The notes beneath the pieces are model-generated. The model did not search any database. It was given only the letters and a program-made list of their open reading frames with translations, and was not told where the DNA came from. 64,000 bases of DNA from Rhizomys pruinosus. Taxonomy: Eukaryota > Chordata > Mammalia > Rodentia > Spalacidae. Position numbers and translations under genes: made by a program. Below are positions 54,178 through 64,000 of the stretch, piece by piece; the stretch's first letter is position 1; each line of letters starts with the position of its first letter. The stretch spans positions 928,223-992,222 of the forward strand of contig VZQC01007061.1 of assembly GCA_009823505.1 (NCBI GenBank). The letters run 5' to 3'.

Positions 54178-54310
54178 TTGTTTTGTTTTGAGACAGGGTT
54201 TACCTGTAGCTCTAGTTGGCCTGGAACTCACTACGTAGACCAGGCTGGCCTTGGACTCACAGAGATCCACCTGCCTCTGCTTCCTGAGTGCTGGGATTAA
54301 AGATGTATGC
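54178..54310 (-). repeat. B1 SINE interrupted by a B1 insertion
   Basis: GAGACAGGGTTTACCTGTAG to AAAGATGTATGC. Head remnant resumes GACCACCCACCC at 54564. Confidence 0.82.
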
Positions 54311-54551
54311 CACCATCGGGCGTGGTGGTGCATGCCTATAATCCTAGCACTCGGGAGGCAGGTGGATCTTTGTGAGTTCAAGGCCAGCCTGGTCTACAGA
54401 GTGAGTTCCAGGACAGCTGGAACTACAGGGAGACCCTGTCTCAAAAAGACAAAAAAAAAAAAAAAAAAGTTAAATTAAAAAAAAAAAATGTCTCACAGGC
54501 AAGGCCACAGGTCTATCTGATCTGGCCAGTTCTTCGATTGAGGGAAAAAAA
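54311..54551 (+). repeat. B1 with possible 3' transduced segment
   Basis: B1 to an A-run at about 54470, then about 80 non-SINE bases ending in a second A-run. The whole insert is flanked by AAAGATGTATGC at 54299-54310 and 54552-54563. Confidence 0.8.
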
Positions 54552-54574
54552 AAAGATGTATGCGACCACCCACC

Positions 54575-55280
54575 CTCAGCAGGTCAGACAGGGAAAGCGA
54601 AGCTCTGAAGTGCTTGGTTGACATGTGCTGTGCTTGGTGTCCCATGACCTGCTCTCCTCCTTGTCTTTGATGGAGTCTCGAAGGAGGGAAAGGCATCCAG
54701 ACATTGGTTTCTTTTTGGACCGTTTCCAGGATTGGTTCTGTGGGTCTGGGGCTATCAGGCATGGTGTAGTCCAGTGATGGCCCAAGGCCTGTCCTACAGG
54801 CGGAAGGGTGGGTCTTGCCAGCTGGTTCCAGTTAGGCACCAGTAGGCAGGCAAGGGGTATATTTAGCCCTGGTTTCTGGAGGAGCCAGAGGTCTTTCAGC
54901 CTTGGAGGCGCCAGCCACAGTGGGACTCGGCTTGCCAAAGCTGGGCCCCTGGGTTGTAAGGCAGGCAAGCTTCAGGGCAGAGAGGGAGGGGCCGCAGTGA
55001 ACTGGCCCCTCCCTGAGACCAGGAGTTGGTGACAAGGCCAGTGTCAGCTGTGTCAGTTGGGGTTTGACCTTGATGGTCAGAATCTGTCCTTGAAGGTGAG
55101 GGTTACTATAGATATTGGAGGTAACAACAGTACCCACTGCCTATCTCTCCAGCTCAGGACCAGCTCTTCCACACAGAGACCTTATTCTCTGTGCTTAATC
55201 CTGGCTTGGGAGTCAGCTGTCTTTCATCAGGAGAGGTGGGCAGGGGACAGCGCTTACGAAGTAGGAGGGAGTGAGATTGA
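54575..55280. other. Copy B: unique DNA
   Basis: No exon recognised. Overlapping ORFs on both strands lack family similarity. Confidence 0.5.
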
Positions 55281-55302
55281 AGGCGTGCGCCACCATGCTT
55301 GG

Positions 55303-55518
55303 CCAAATTTTATTATTTTTATTTGAGTGTCTTAGTGTATTGCCTGCATGTGTGTAAGTGCACCCATGTTGTTCAGTGCCCTCAGAGGTCAGAAGTGGGC
55401 CTCGGATCCCCTGGAACTGGAGTTACAGGTGGTGGTTAGCCACCAGTGGTTGTTGGAAACCAGGTTGTCTGCAAGAACAACCAGTGCTCTAAACCGCTGA
55501 GCCATTTCTCCAGCCCTC
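55303..55518 (-). repeat. Old B2 copy
   Basis: ATTTTTATTTGAGTGTCTTA to CCATTTCTCCAGCCC. Confidence 0.8.
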
Positions 55519-55541
55519 CTATTTTTAAGATTTTATTTTTC

Positions 55542-55775
55542 GGGGGCTGGAGAGATGACCTAGCGGTTAATAGCGCCCACTGCTCTTGTAGAAGACCTGG
55601 GTTGGATCCCCAGCACCCACATGGTGGCTGAGAACTCCAATTCCAGGAGAACTCCAGTTCCAGGGGAATCTGACACCCTCTTCTGACCTCCACGGCATTG
55701 TATGACACGGGTGCATAAACCTACATACAGACAGTACATTCATACACATACAAAAAAATAAAAATTAAAAAAAAT
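55542..55775 (+). repeat. B2 SINE, long subfamily
   Basis: GGGGCTGGAGAGATGACCTA head. Contains AACTCCAATTCCAGGAGA then AACTCCAGTTCCAGGGGA. Confidence 0.93.
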
Positions 55776-56150
55776 TTTATTTTTCTTGTGTGTGTTTTTC
55801 CTGTATGTATGTGAATGCACCATGTGTATGCGATGTCCGTGGAAGGCAGAAGAAAACATCAGATCCCCTGGAACTGGAGTTACAGTTTTGGGGGGTTTTT
55901 GGTCTTTTCGAGACAGGGTCTCCTTGTAGCCCCAGTTGTTCTAGAATTCACTCTGTAGACCAGGCTGGCCTTGAACTCACAAAGATCCGCCTGCCTGTGC
56001 CTCCCAAGTGCTAGGATTAAAGGTATGCGCCACCACGCCCAACCCTGTAGTTACAGTTTTTAGCTGCCATGTGGACATTGGGAACTGAATCCAGGTCCTC
56101 TCCAAGAACAGTCAGTGCTCTAACCACTGAACCATCCATCTCCCCAGCCC
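55776..56150 (-). repeat. Old B2 split by a B1
   Basis: The B1(-) insert occupies about 55890-56048, flanked by AGTTACAGTTTT at 55878-55889 and 56049-56060. Confidence 0.88.
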
Positions 56151-56159
56151 CTGTTTTAT

Positions 56160-56775
56160 TAATTAAATTAAATTTTAATTTATTTATTTCTATTTTATGT
56201 GTTTTGGTGGCATGTAAGTGCACCCACCCATGTGTACAATGCCCACAGAGGCCAGAAGAAGGGATTGGATCCCCTGGAACTGGAGTTATGATAGCTGCCA
56301 ACCACCCAGTGGGTGCTGGGAACTGAACTCAGGTCCTCTGAAAGAGCAGCCAGTGCTCTTAACTGCTGAGATATCTCTCCAGCCACCCATACTTTTAATT
56401 ATGTGTATTTGAGCACATGCCCTGTGTAGGTTCTGCACCTGCATGCAGTGCCTGAGGAGGCCTGAAGGTGGTGTCAGATCTCATGGAGCTGGAGTTGCAG
56501 GCAGTGGAGCAGCTTCGCAGGAGAGCTGGGAACTAACCTGGAACCCTCTGGGACAGGGGCAAGTCCTCCTAACTGCTGAGCCATCTCTGCAGCCCCTAGT
56601 TATGTTTTGAGACAGTTTCATGTAGCCCAGGCTAGCCTTCTTCCTCCACTTCCTGAGTGCTAGAATCATAGGCACTTGCCATTGCACCTGATATATGTGA
56701 TGTTGGGGCACAAACCCAGGGCCTAGTGTAGGCTAGGCAAGCATTCTACCAGCCGAGCTGCATCGCAGTCCCTTT
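56160..56775 (-). repeat. Two old B2 copies, B1 and ID fragments
   Basis: B2-like 56165-56385 and 56390-56597, B1 fragment 56605-56692, ID-like 56700-56775. Confidence 0.7.
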
Positions 56776-56805
56776 TTACTCTTTTTTAAAAATCTTTTTA
56801 TTTTA

Positions 56806-57186
56806 CTTTTTTTTTTTTTTTTTTTTGGTATTTTCAAGACAGGGTCTCCCTGGAGCCCCAGCTGTCCTGGAACTTGCTCTGTAGACCAGGCTGGCCTTGA
56901 ACTCACAAAGATCCGCCTGCCTCTGCCTCCCAAGTGCTAGGATTAAAGGCGTGCGCCACCACGCCCGGCCTTTATTTTTTTATCTTATGTGTATGAGTGT
57001 ACTGTCTGCATGTAGGTTTGTGCACCTGTGTTGTGCAATGCCTCGGAGGTCAGAAGAGGGTGTCAGATTCCCCTGGAACTGGAGTTAAAGACGGTTCTTA
57101 GCCGCCATGTGGGTGCTGGGAATCAAACCCAGGTCCTCTGCAAGAGCAGTCGGTGCTCTTAACCGCTGAGCCATCTCTCCTGACCT
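56806..57186 (-). repeat. B1 then B2, both minus
   Basis: B1 to CCACCACGCCCGGCC (56970), then a full B2 with its own 3' end to CCATCTCTCCTGACC. This is a pair, not the fused dimer. Confidence 0.88.
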
Positions 57187-58242
57187 GTTTGATATTCATA
57201 TTTGCAGAAGGTGAGATGCCTGGGGTTAAATACGCACAACAGAAAGAGGCCATGGCAAGCAGCCCCTGCTGGCTCTGTGGAAGGTGCCCGTGGATCGGAA
57301 CAGGGTGCTGTTGTGGACTGCAGCCCTATCACTGTAGAGGACAGTGTTGCTCAGTGTGAGATGACCTCCAAGTGACCGTGCCATTACCTGCTGTGGGTAA
57401 CTAGGGTAGTGGTGACTCCAGTGTGGTGTTTCTGAGAGGCACCTGGGGAGCGCGGTAGCAGAAGCCACGCTAGAGCTGTTTTAAAAAGTCCCACCACAAC
57501 CTTGCCTCTGTGTGAGACTGTAAACACATGGGGATGCAGATTGGCTGGTGTGTGTGTATGTGTGTGTGTGTTGACACAAGCATGTCTGCATATGTGAGTG
57601 TGCAACAACCTTGCAGCCACCCACATCTTCCCACTGCATACAAGGCCTGCTCTCCACTGAGGTTCATGCCCCATTACCCTTCCGGGGACCCCCCACCCCA
57701 AAGCCACAGGCCCACAGTCTGCGGGAGGAAACCCTCAGTGCTGGAAGCGTCTGTCTCTCCCCTAATCCTTTCACCCCCCCCACTCCCTCCGACCCATCCT
57801 CCACAAGGCAGGCTTCTACCTGCCCTGGGGCGGAGGCCGGGAGAGAAAGAGGAGCCGGCAGCCTGCCCGCCTGCCCGCCGCCCTCTGTCGTCTCCCAGAG
57901 CAGACAAAGAGCTCACCCTGGTCTCTGTGGGCGTCTGGGAGACGCTGGGGGGATTAGCTTCCCGCACCGCCCTCTCCCCACCTCATGCCAGCCCACCCGG
58001 CTGGCACCAACACCCCCAGCCAGGGGTGGTGCCCCCGACATAGCCTCTCGAGCAGAGAATGTGTGTGTGTGTGTGTGTGTGTGGGCACATGTGTGCGGGG
58101 GTCAGACTGCTGTGAGGTGGGTCCCGGGGCTCCACCGTCTGTGGCCTGGGTTAGCTCTCACCTTTGACTTTCCTCCTCGGCTCCTCAGCCTGCTCTGTGC
58201 TTGGCAGGCCGGAGGGATCTCAGTTGGCAACGCCCCTCTTTT
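57187..58242. other. Copy B: unique DNA with GT tracts
   Basis: GT tracts at 57548-57571 and 58061-58083, GC-rich between. No exon recognised. Confidence 0.5.
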
Positions 58243-58478
58243 CTAAATTCTTGAGACAGGGAGGGTCTCATATAGCTCAGACTGGCCTCAAACTTGTTAT
58301 GAGGCTGAGATTGACCTTGAACTTCTGCTCCTCTTTCCTGCCTTTACCTTCCCTGTGTTTTGATTACAAGCATGCACTACCGCTACCACACCTAGTTTAT
58401 GTGGTCCTGGGGATCCAACGCAAGGCTTTGTGCACACTGGGCAAGCGCTCTGCTAACTCAACTATGTTCTTCAGCCAT
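58243..58478 (-). repeat. B4-like SINE
   Basis: CTTGAGACAGGGAGGGTCTC...GTGGTCCTGGGGATCCAACG...CTATGTTCTTCAGCC. Confidence 0.7.
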
Positions 58479-60690
58479 ATGCTTTCAAGCCTCCCATGTC
58501 CTTAATTTGCAACCCTTCCCTGCCTTGTCTTCCTGGGGAAAGGCAGAATCAGTTGTGAATAGAGAAAGGGAGAGAGGACAGAGGGAGAGAAGGGAGAGGA
58601 GAGAGGAGAGAGGAGGACTGGGGCTAGCTGGGGGCGGCAGGGTGGGGGTGGGACTAGCACCCCTCGGTCTTGCTGTTCCTTGTGCTTCTGGAAGCTTCCA
58701 CGTGGCTTCGCCATCTGGGAGTGTGAGAAGAAGGTTGGAGTAACTGCCTCGTATCTCTGAGGCCTTCAATTTAACACGTTCTCCATATTGGCAAAATCAG
58801 AGATGGTCCTTCAAGCCCTTCTCTGTGTATTCTTGAGATTTCTGTAACAGAAACCTCCACTTCAGAGGTGTTTATGTTGTTGTTTTTCTGGGTTGTTTTG
58901 TTTTGTTTTGTTCCCCTGTAGCCCCAGCTGGCCTGGAACCTACCATGTAGATCAGGCTGGCCTTGATCTCATACAGATTCATTTGCCTGCCTATGCCTCC
59001 TGAGTGTTGGAATAAAGGCATGTGCCACCTTACCTGGCTTCAGAGGTGTTTAAACCATGGCTCTGAATATTAAAAGATTTGCCCAAAGTCACCAACTCTT
59101 GAGTGTGAGTGACGGAGCCTGCTCTGGGACCCAGGGTGTCTCCTTGTGAGCTGGACGCCGTTCAGAGATCCCTGTCACCTGGTCTTTGTCTCCTGAGGCC
59201 CTGTTCCCTCCACCCCTAAGGTCTTGGGAAACTGGAATGAGGACAGGCCGGAGGGAGCTGGGAGAGATGCCTGCCCCTCCCTGAGTCACACTCCATCCTT
59301 AAGCAACCAGGACATTCTCCACGGACATTCTCACTGGCCATCTCGTGCTTCGCGAGTATCCATGGAAACACCCTTCTCTCCTGCCCAGGGCGCTGGGATT
59401 TTCTTTCTTCTCGTGACCCTTCCATATTCTGTTCTATCAGAGCGCTAAAGTGTGGCCCCTGCCACAGGTGCGGCTCCTGCCACAGGTGTGACCAGTCTCC
59501 TTCCATTTGGGCTTCGTCGAGGCAGGGAGGCAACAGCTGTCTCTTCTAGGGCTCTGTGCTGCCAAGAAGGAAGCTGGATTTCTTAATGACCATGGCGGGT
59601 TAAGGAGGGGTTCTGGCTCAGCGTCAGGGATAGAAAAGGTGATCAATAAAGGAGATGATGGATGAATGAAAGGCCTGTGCGCAGGTTTGCAGAAGGGGCT
59701 TCACAGGCTACACACAGCATACAGGAATTTTTCACAACCACCTTCCTTGATTGTTTTTGTTTTTGGGACTCTTGAGACAGGGTAGCCTCTGACTTCCAAC
59801 AACCTGTGTAGTTGAGGATGACCTCAAACTCCTCATCGTCCTGCCTCCCCCTCCCAGGTGCTGGGATTTCAGGCGTGTGTACCACCACACCCTGTTTACG
59901 ACTTTTTTTTTTGGTCAGCTCTCAATCATCTGGCCTGTTGAAAAGGGACTATGATGTAGAAACATCTAGAAGATACTGACTAGTTCAATCCCAATTGAGG
60001 TCACATTCTGGGGTAAGATCTGGGGTTATGAACCCCAGAGTGTGAAGTTATACAGAAGGGAATGGGCCTCTCAGGGGTCCACCACCCTGTTCTGCTCCAA
60101 CTGTCCTCTTCCCCTGCCCCGCCTTCCTCCCCTGTGAAGACAGCACATGTCCTCAGTGGGTGAAAGTGTAGGTAGCACAGGTGCAGAAGACCAGAGCCGG
60201 GAATGGGAACTGCCCCTCTGAGCAAGAAGGTGTTCCTCCCACTGTGGGGAGTGGCTGGCTGGAGGGACAGAGCCTGACCCAGTGCCTGCTGGGAAGCTGA
60301 TGTGAGGTGTATGGGGGGAAGGTGGCCTGACAGTAGCAAGACCACTCTGACCACACCCCATACAAGGGGCAAATGGAAGCTGTGGCCAGGCTGAGAGGGC
60401 TGGGGAGGGTATTGCTCCTGGAAGATGAGGCTTACGTTGAGCTGTGCAGACGCTTCTCCATCCTGCTGCAGCCAGGTCTTTCCCTGTGTGGGGAAGGGTC
60501 TCTTCTGTCAGCGGCTGTCCCTGTTGTCTACGGCAGTTATAAGCACCACCATGTCCTGAGAAGCTGCTGGAAGCCAGGCACCGTCTGTGCATGACTCTGT
60601 TTCATTCTTACAACTTCTCTCAGAGGTGGAAGTAATCCCGAGCCCCTTACAGAAGACAAAACAGAGGCCCAGAAAGCTAAGGCACCGGGG
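58479..60690. other. Copy B: mostly unique DNA
   Basis: GA-rich 58562-58618, B1(-) 58880-59040, MIR(-) 59052-59115, B1(-) 59757-59890, MIR-like 60585-60685. No exon recognised. Confidence 0.5.
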
Positions 60691-61140
60691 GCCGTAGAGA
60701 TGGCTCAGCCCAGCTGTGGGTGATCTCACGGAGGACCTGGATTTGGTTCCTGGCACCCATCCTTTTTTTAAATTTTATTTTATTTATTTATTTACTTATT
60801 TTCTATGTGTATGAATGTACTGTCTGCATGTAGGTTTGTGCACCTGTGTTGTGCAATGCCGCGGAGGTCAGAAGAGGGTGTCAGATTCCCCTGGAACTGG
60901 AGTTACAGATGGTTCTCAGCCGCCATGTGGGTGCTGGGGATCGAACCTGGGTCCTCTGTAAGAGCAGTCGGTGCTCTTAACTGCTAGGCCATCTCTCCAG
61001 CCCCATCTGGCACCTATCTTTAACTCCAGTTTCAGGGCATCCAAGGTCCTCTTTTGGTCTCTGTGGGAACCAGGCACACATGTGGTACATTTACATAGAT
61101 ATAGGCAAAACACTCATACACATAAAATACAATAAAACCT
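60691..61140. repeat. B2 (-) nested in an older B2 (+)
   Basis: The outer element runs 60691-60758 and 61010-61140. The inner B2(-) occupies about 60765-61004. CTGGCACC-like sequence occurs at both junctions. Confidence 0.85.
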
Positions 61141-61154
61141 TGTTTTAAAAAAAA

Positions 61155-61290
61155 GAGAAGCTGGGCATGGTGGCAAAGTCTTTTAATCCCAGCACTCAGG
61201 AGGCAGAGACAGGCAAATCTTTGTGAGATTGAGGCCAAGATGGTGAAGTCCCAGGCCCATTAGGGCTACATGGAGATCCTGTCTCAAAAC
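61155..61290 (+). repeat. B1 SINE, diverged
   Basis: GCTGGGCATGGTGGCAAAGT...GATCCTGTCTCAAAAC. Confidence 0.8.
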
Positions 61291-61317
61291 AAAACTAAAC
61301 TAAAAACTCAAGAATGT

Positions 61318-61402
61318 GGGCTGGGGATGTAGCTCATTTGGTAGAGTATTTGCCAAGTATGTATGAGACCCTGGGTTTGAACCCCAGCACTGTATATAAA
61401 CT
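61318..61402 (+). repeat. ID-type SINE
   Basis: GGGCTGGGGATGTAGCTCAT...CTGGGTTTGAACCCCAGCAC, tRNA-Ala-like. Confidence 0.8.
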
Positions 61403-61449
61403 GGGTATAGTAGCGCATGTTTGTAATCTTGGTAATTAAGAAGTGGAGG

Positions 61450-61568
61450 CGCCAGGCATGGTGGAGCACACCTTTAATCCTAGCACACTCGGGGGGAGGC
61501 AGAGGCAAGTGGATCTTTGTGAGTTCAAGGCCAGCCTGGTCTACAGAGTGAGTTCCAGGGAGATGGTA
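61450..61568 (+). repeat. B1 SINE fragment
   Basis: GCCAGGCATGGTGGAGCACA...GAGTGAGTTCCAGGGAG. It lacks the 3' end. Confidence 0.82.
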
Positions 61569-62028
61569 GCTACTGGACTCATGAGAACAGCAGGCCCCTC
61601 CAGGCCAGAGCTGGTCTGAGCAGCAGCCTGCAGCCCTGCCTCTGAGGGATGGCTCAGGACTTAGGTGCTCTGGCTGGGTGAGCTGCTGGGTGGAAGAGTC
61701 CTGGAGGCTGGCAGCCAGACAGTGTGGCCCCTCCTGCGTCTCCCCTGCCTCTGGCCTACCTCCTGGCCCTTTGATGCCTCCCTCGCCACAGACTTCAAAC
61801 AGGCTGCCATCGCCTGCAGCCCTGTCCGCCTGCTTGCCATAATTAGAGCTCTAGGCCCCTTGGCTCGGCCCTGCTCTCCACCAGCATCGCTCTTCATCTC
61901 TCCTGGTCTCCTATTTTCTCCACATCTGTCTTCCCCTTTGTGGCTCTTGGTTCCTGGTCCTTGTCTAAATCAAGGACCCATTCTAGATTGGTACCTTCAT
62001 TTCACTGGGTCCTACTTTCCCCAGGATA
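61569..62028. other. Copy B: unique block with CATAATTAG
   Basis: Motif at 61838-61846. Both strands stay open for a long way, probably through base composition. Confidence 0.4.
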
Positions 62029-62400
62029 GGGGCTGGAGAAACAGCTTAGCAGTTAAGAACGCTGGTTGCTCTTGCAGAAGACTGGGGTTTGATTTCCAGC
62101 ATCCACATAGTAGCTAACAACCATCTGTAGCTTCAGTTCCAGGGGATCTGACACCCTCCTCTTCTGACATCCTCTTCTGACCTCCATGGGCATTGTACAG
62201 CATGGGTGCACCTACCTACGTACAGGTGATGCACTCATGGACATAAAATTGGAAAAGTAATAAATAGAGCTGGGTGTGGTGGCACAAGGCTTTAATCCCA
62301 GCACTTGGGAGGCAGAGGCAGGCAGATCTCTGAGTTCAAGGCCAGCCTGGTCTACATATCCAAGCCAGCTGAGCCTACAAAGAGATCATGTCTCAAAAAG
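62029..62400 (+). repeat. B2 then B1
   Basis: B2 62029-62262 and B1 62270-62400, cleaner than the copy A versions. Confidence 0.88.
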
Positions 62401-63262
62401 AACTCCCCCCCCAAAAAGACTATGTATACCAGTTTGAGTATTCCAGTGTGAGAGGCAACAGGAAAACTGATATCCACAGTGTGAATGCCCAGAGCCTTCC
62501 CCTTCCCTACAGCCCTCAGCACTGAGCTGCCTTCTTGTCCTTCCTCTCTCTCTTTTTCTTTGCCGCCCATTGTATTAATTTCTGAGACTCCCCTGCCTCC
62601 AATTCTTGGGTCTACTCTTGCTCCCTTAACTAGCAGGAAATGGGGGACACCACCTACCTCCAGCCCAGGTAGGGAAGTAGGCTCAGGAAGAAAGTCCTCA
62701 GGGCTCAGAGGCCGAGGGGTGGAGATGTGGGGGACAGTGGCTTCTTCTGCCTTCCTTTCCAACACCACCCTGAGGCCCTGGGTTGCCATCTAGGGCCAGA
62801 GTGGGGCTGTGTGGGTCAGGTTTCCTGTTGCCCCTGCCGCTCTGAACCTGGGCTCACCTGCAAAGGGCTCTCTGAGTTCTAAGACCTGGCTTGATCCTTT
62901 CTCCTCAACAACTCTGGCCTGTTTCCCTGCCTCTGCCAGCATGGCGGGACCTGTGGTCTGAGGTTGTTGGCTGGGGAGGAGGCTGGAAAAGTCAGAGAGA
63001 TTTTTTTTTTCCTTTAGAAATCAAAGATTTGGGCTGAAGTTAGCTTGCTCACTCTAGAAAGCCTTGTTGGAGCAAACTTTTGCTGCAGGGAGGAATGGGG
63101 GCCCTTCCTGACACCTGCCGAGGTGGTTGGTTTCTGGGGACACAGAGCATTCACTCTAGGGATTCCTAGTGAGGACTGAGGCCCAGCCCAGGACTGGGGA
63201 CCCTTCAGTTTGATGGGAAAGATAAGACGCATAGATTGTGCCTCTGAGCTAGACAAAAAGGT
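62401..63262. other. Copy B: unique DNA
   Basis: No exon recognised. Confidence 0.45.
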
Positions 63263-63502
63263 GAGTTGGATGTGGTGGCATATACCTGTAATCCTAGCAC
63301 TCAGAAGGTTGAGGCAAGAGGATTGTGAGTTGCGCACGCCTTTAATCCTAGCACTTGGGAGGCAGAGGCAGGCGGATCTTTGTGAGTTCAAGGCCAGCCT
63401 GGTCTTCAGAGTGAGTTCCAGGACAGCCGGGGCTACAGAGAGACCCTGTCTCAAAAAGACCAACAAAACAAAACAAAACAAAACAAAACAAAACAAAACA
63501 AC
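63263..63502 (+). repeat. B1-like fragment, B1 and (AAAAC)n
   Basis: TGTGGTGGCATATACCTGTA fragment, then B1 CGCACGCCTTTAATCCTAGC to GACC, then AAAAC units. Confidence 0.85.
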
Positions 63503-63735
63503 CACTTATGGGGACCTCTGGTATTTATTTTAGCCAGAGGGCCTCTCAGGCTCTGGAGCCCCAGCCCTTGTGACATCCCTGTCACTTTTCTCTTTCAGCC
63601 TGTCTTCCACTAATGTTCTGGAACACTTACTCCTTGACAGCTCAGAGAACATGTAAAGAGATGCCCTAGTTGCCTCCCAAACCACTCAGCTTTTTGTTTT
63701 GTTGTTGTGTTTTCAATTTTTAAAATTTATTATTG

Positions 63736-63973
63736 TGGGGCTGGAGAGATAGCCTAGTGGTTAAGAGCGCCGACTGCTCTTGCAGAGGACCCGGGTTCAA
63801 TCCCCAGCACCCACATGGCAGCTAAGAACCGTCTGTAACTCCAATTTCAGGAGAGCTCCAGTTCCAGAGGAATCCGAGACCCTCTTCTGACCTCCACGGC
63901 ATTGCACGACATGGGTGCACAGACCTGCATGCAGACAGTACATTCATACACATACAAAAATAAATAAATTTTT
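63736..63973 (+). repeat. B2 SINE, long subfamily
   Basis: GGGGCTGGAGAGATAGCCTA head. Contains AACTCCAATTTCAGGAGA then GCTCCAGTTCCAGAGGA. A B1 begins at about 63990. Confidence 0.92.
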
Positions 63974-64000
63974 TAAAAAAATTATTATTTCGATCTGGGC

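Larger units (their letters stand above)
53505..64000. repeat. Large direct duplication, copy B (clean), runs off the window
   Basis: The start lies inside the poly-T of a B2 whose left target-site duplication is present only at copy A. The match is still continuing at base 64000. Confidence 0.93.

Noticed and set aside
1..64000. CRISPR arrays, operons, insertion sequences, integrated virus
   Set aside because: The repeats are dispersed rodent SINEs; no spaced direct-repeat array, prokaryotic gene layout or retroviral coding region was seen.

Overview
The window is nuclear DNA from a muroid-type rodent. It is packed with 7SL-derived B1 and tRNA-derived B2 SINEs, plus older B3-, B4/ID-like and MIR copies, and I recognise no LINE-1 or LTR element. 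The B2 copies differ from the mouse/rat/hamster form as I remember it (their 3' half reads like GCACGACACGGGTGCAC...CATTCATACACATAC), so a lineage outside Muridae/Cricetidae, such as a spalacid, is possible. That placement is inference.

The one gene I can identify is Tac4 (tachykinin precursor 4, hemokinin-1/endokinin), on the minus strand from the ATG at 17349 to the stop at 5126. Five coding exons join in phase 0,1,1,1 with GT/AG borders into a 111-residue precursor: signal peptide (exon 1), the tachykinin RQFFGLM-GKR (exon 2), a 33-bp exon similar to the human endokinin linker (exon 3), the YQLG...GLLG segment (exon 4) and a short acidic C-terminus (exon 5). An AATAAA lies about 280 bp after the stop.

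The dominant structural feature is duplication that looks largely like an assembly product. A 2,985-bp block (6125-9109) is repeated directly at 9110-12126, duplicating Tac4 exons 3 and 4. A second block of at least 10.5 kb (about 34.66-45.27 kb) recurs at about 53.51-64.00 kb with a period near 18.8 kb and may run past the window end. In each pair one copy is clean; the other carries many small indels confined to SINE-rich stretches while its unique DNA matches perfectly. That is what unpolished long-read gap filling would give. Single Ns sit at 12133, 13691 and 52686.

Layout: 1-4.8 kb SINE-rich flank; 4.8-17.5 kb Tac4; 17.6-19.6 kb non-repetitive upstream DNA; 19.64-20.9 kb CpG island with a GC-box minisatellite; 21-34.6 kb SINE-rich intergenic DNA; 34.66-45.27 kb copy A; 45.3-51.2 kb very SINE-dense, indel-rich sequence; 51.2-53.5 kb mostly unique DNA; 53.5-64 kb copy B. 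In human and mouse, Tac4 lies between Kat7 and Dlx4/Dlx3, so the DNA above about 18 kb is probably the Tac4-Dlx4 interval; no Dlx exon was seen.

The most novel observation is a dimeric SINE: a B2 head of about 100 nt joined to a whole B1 at the same junction in at least five separate loci, three of them flanked by a single target-site duplication.
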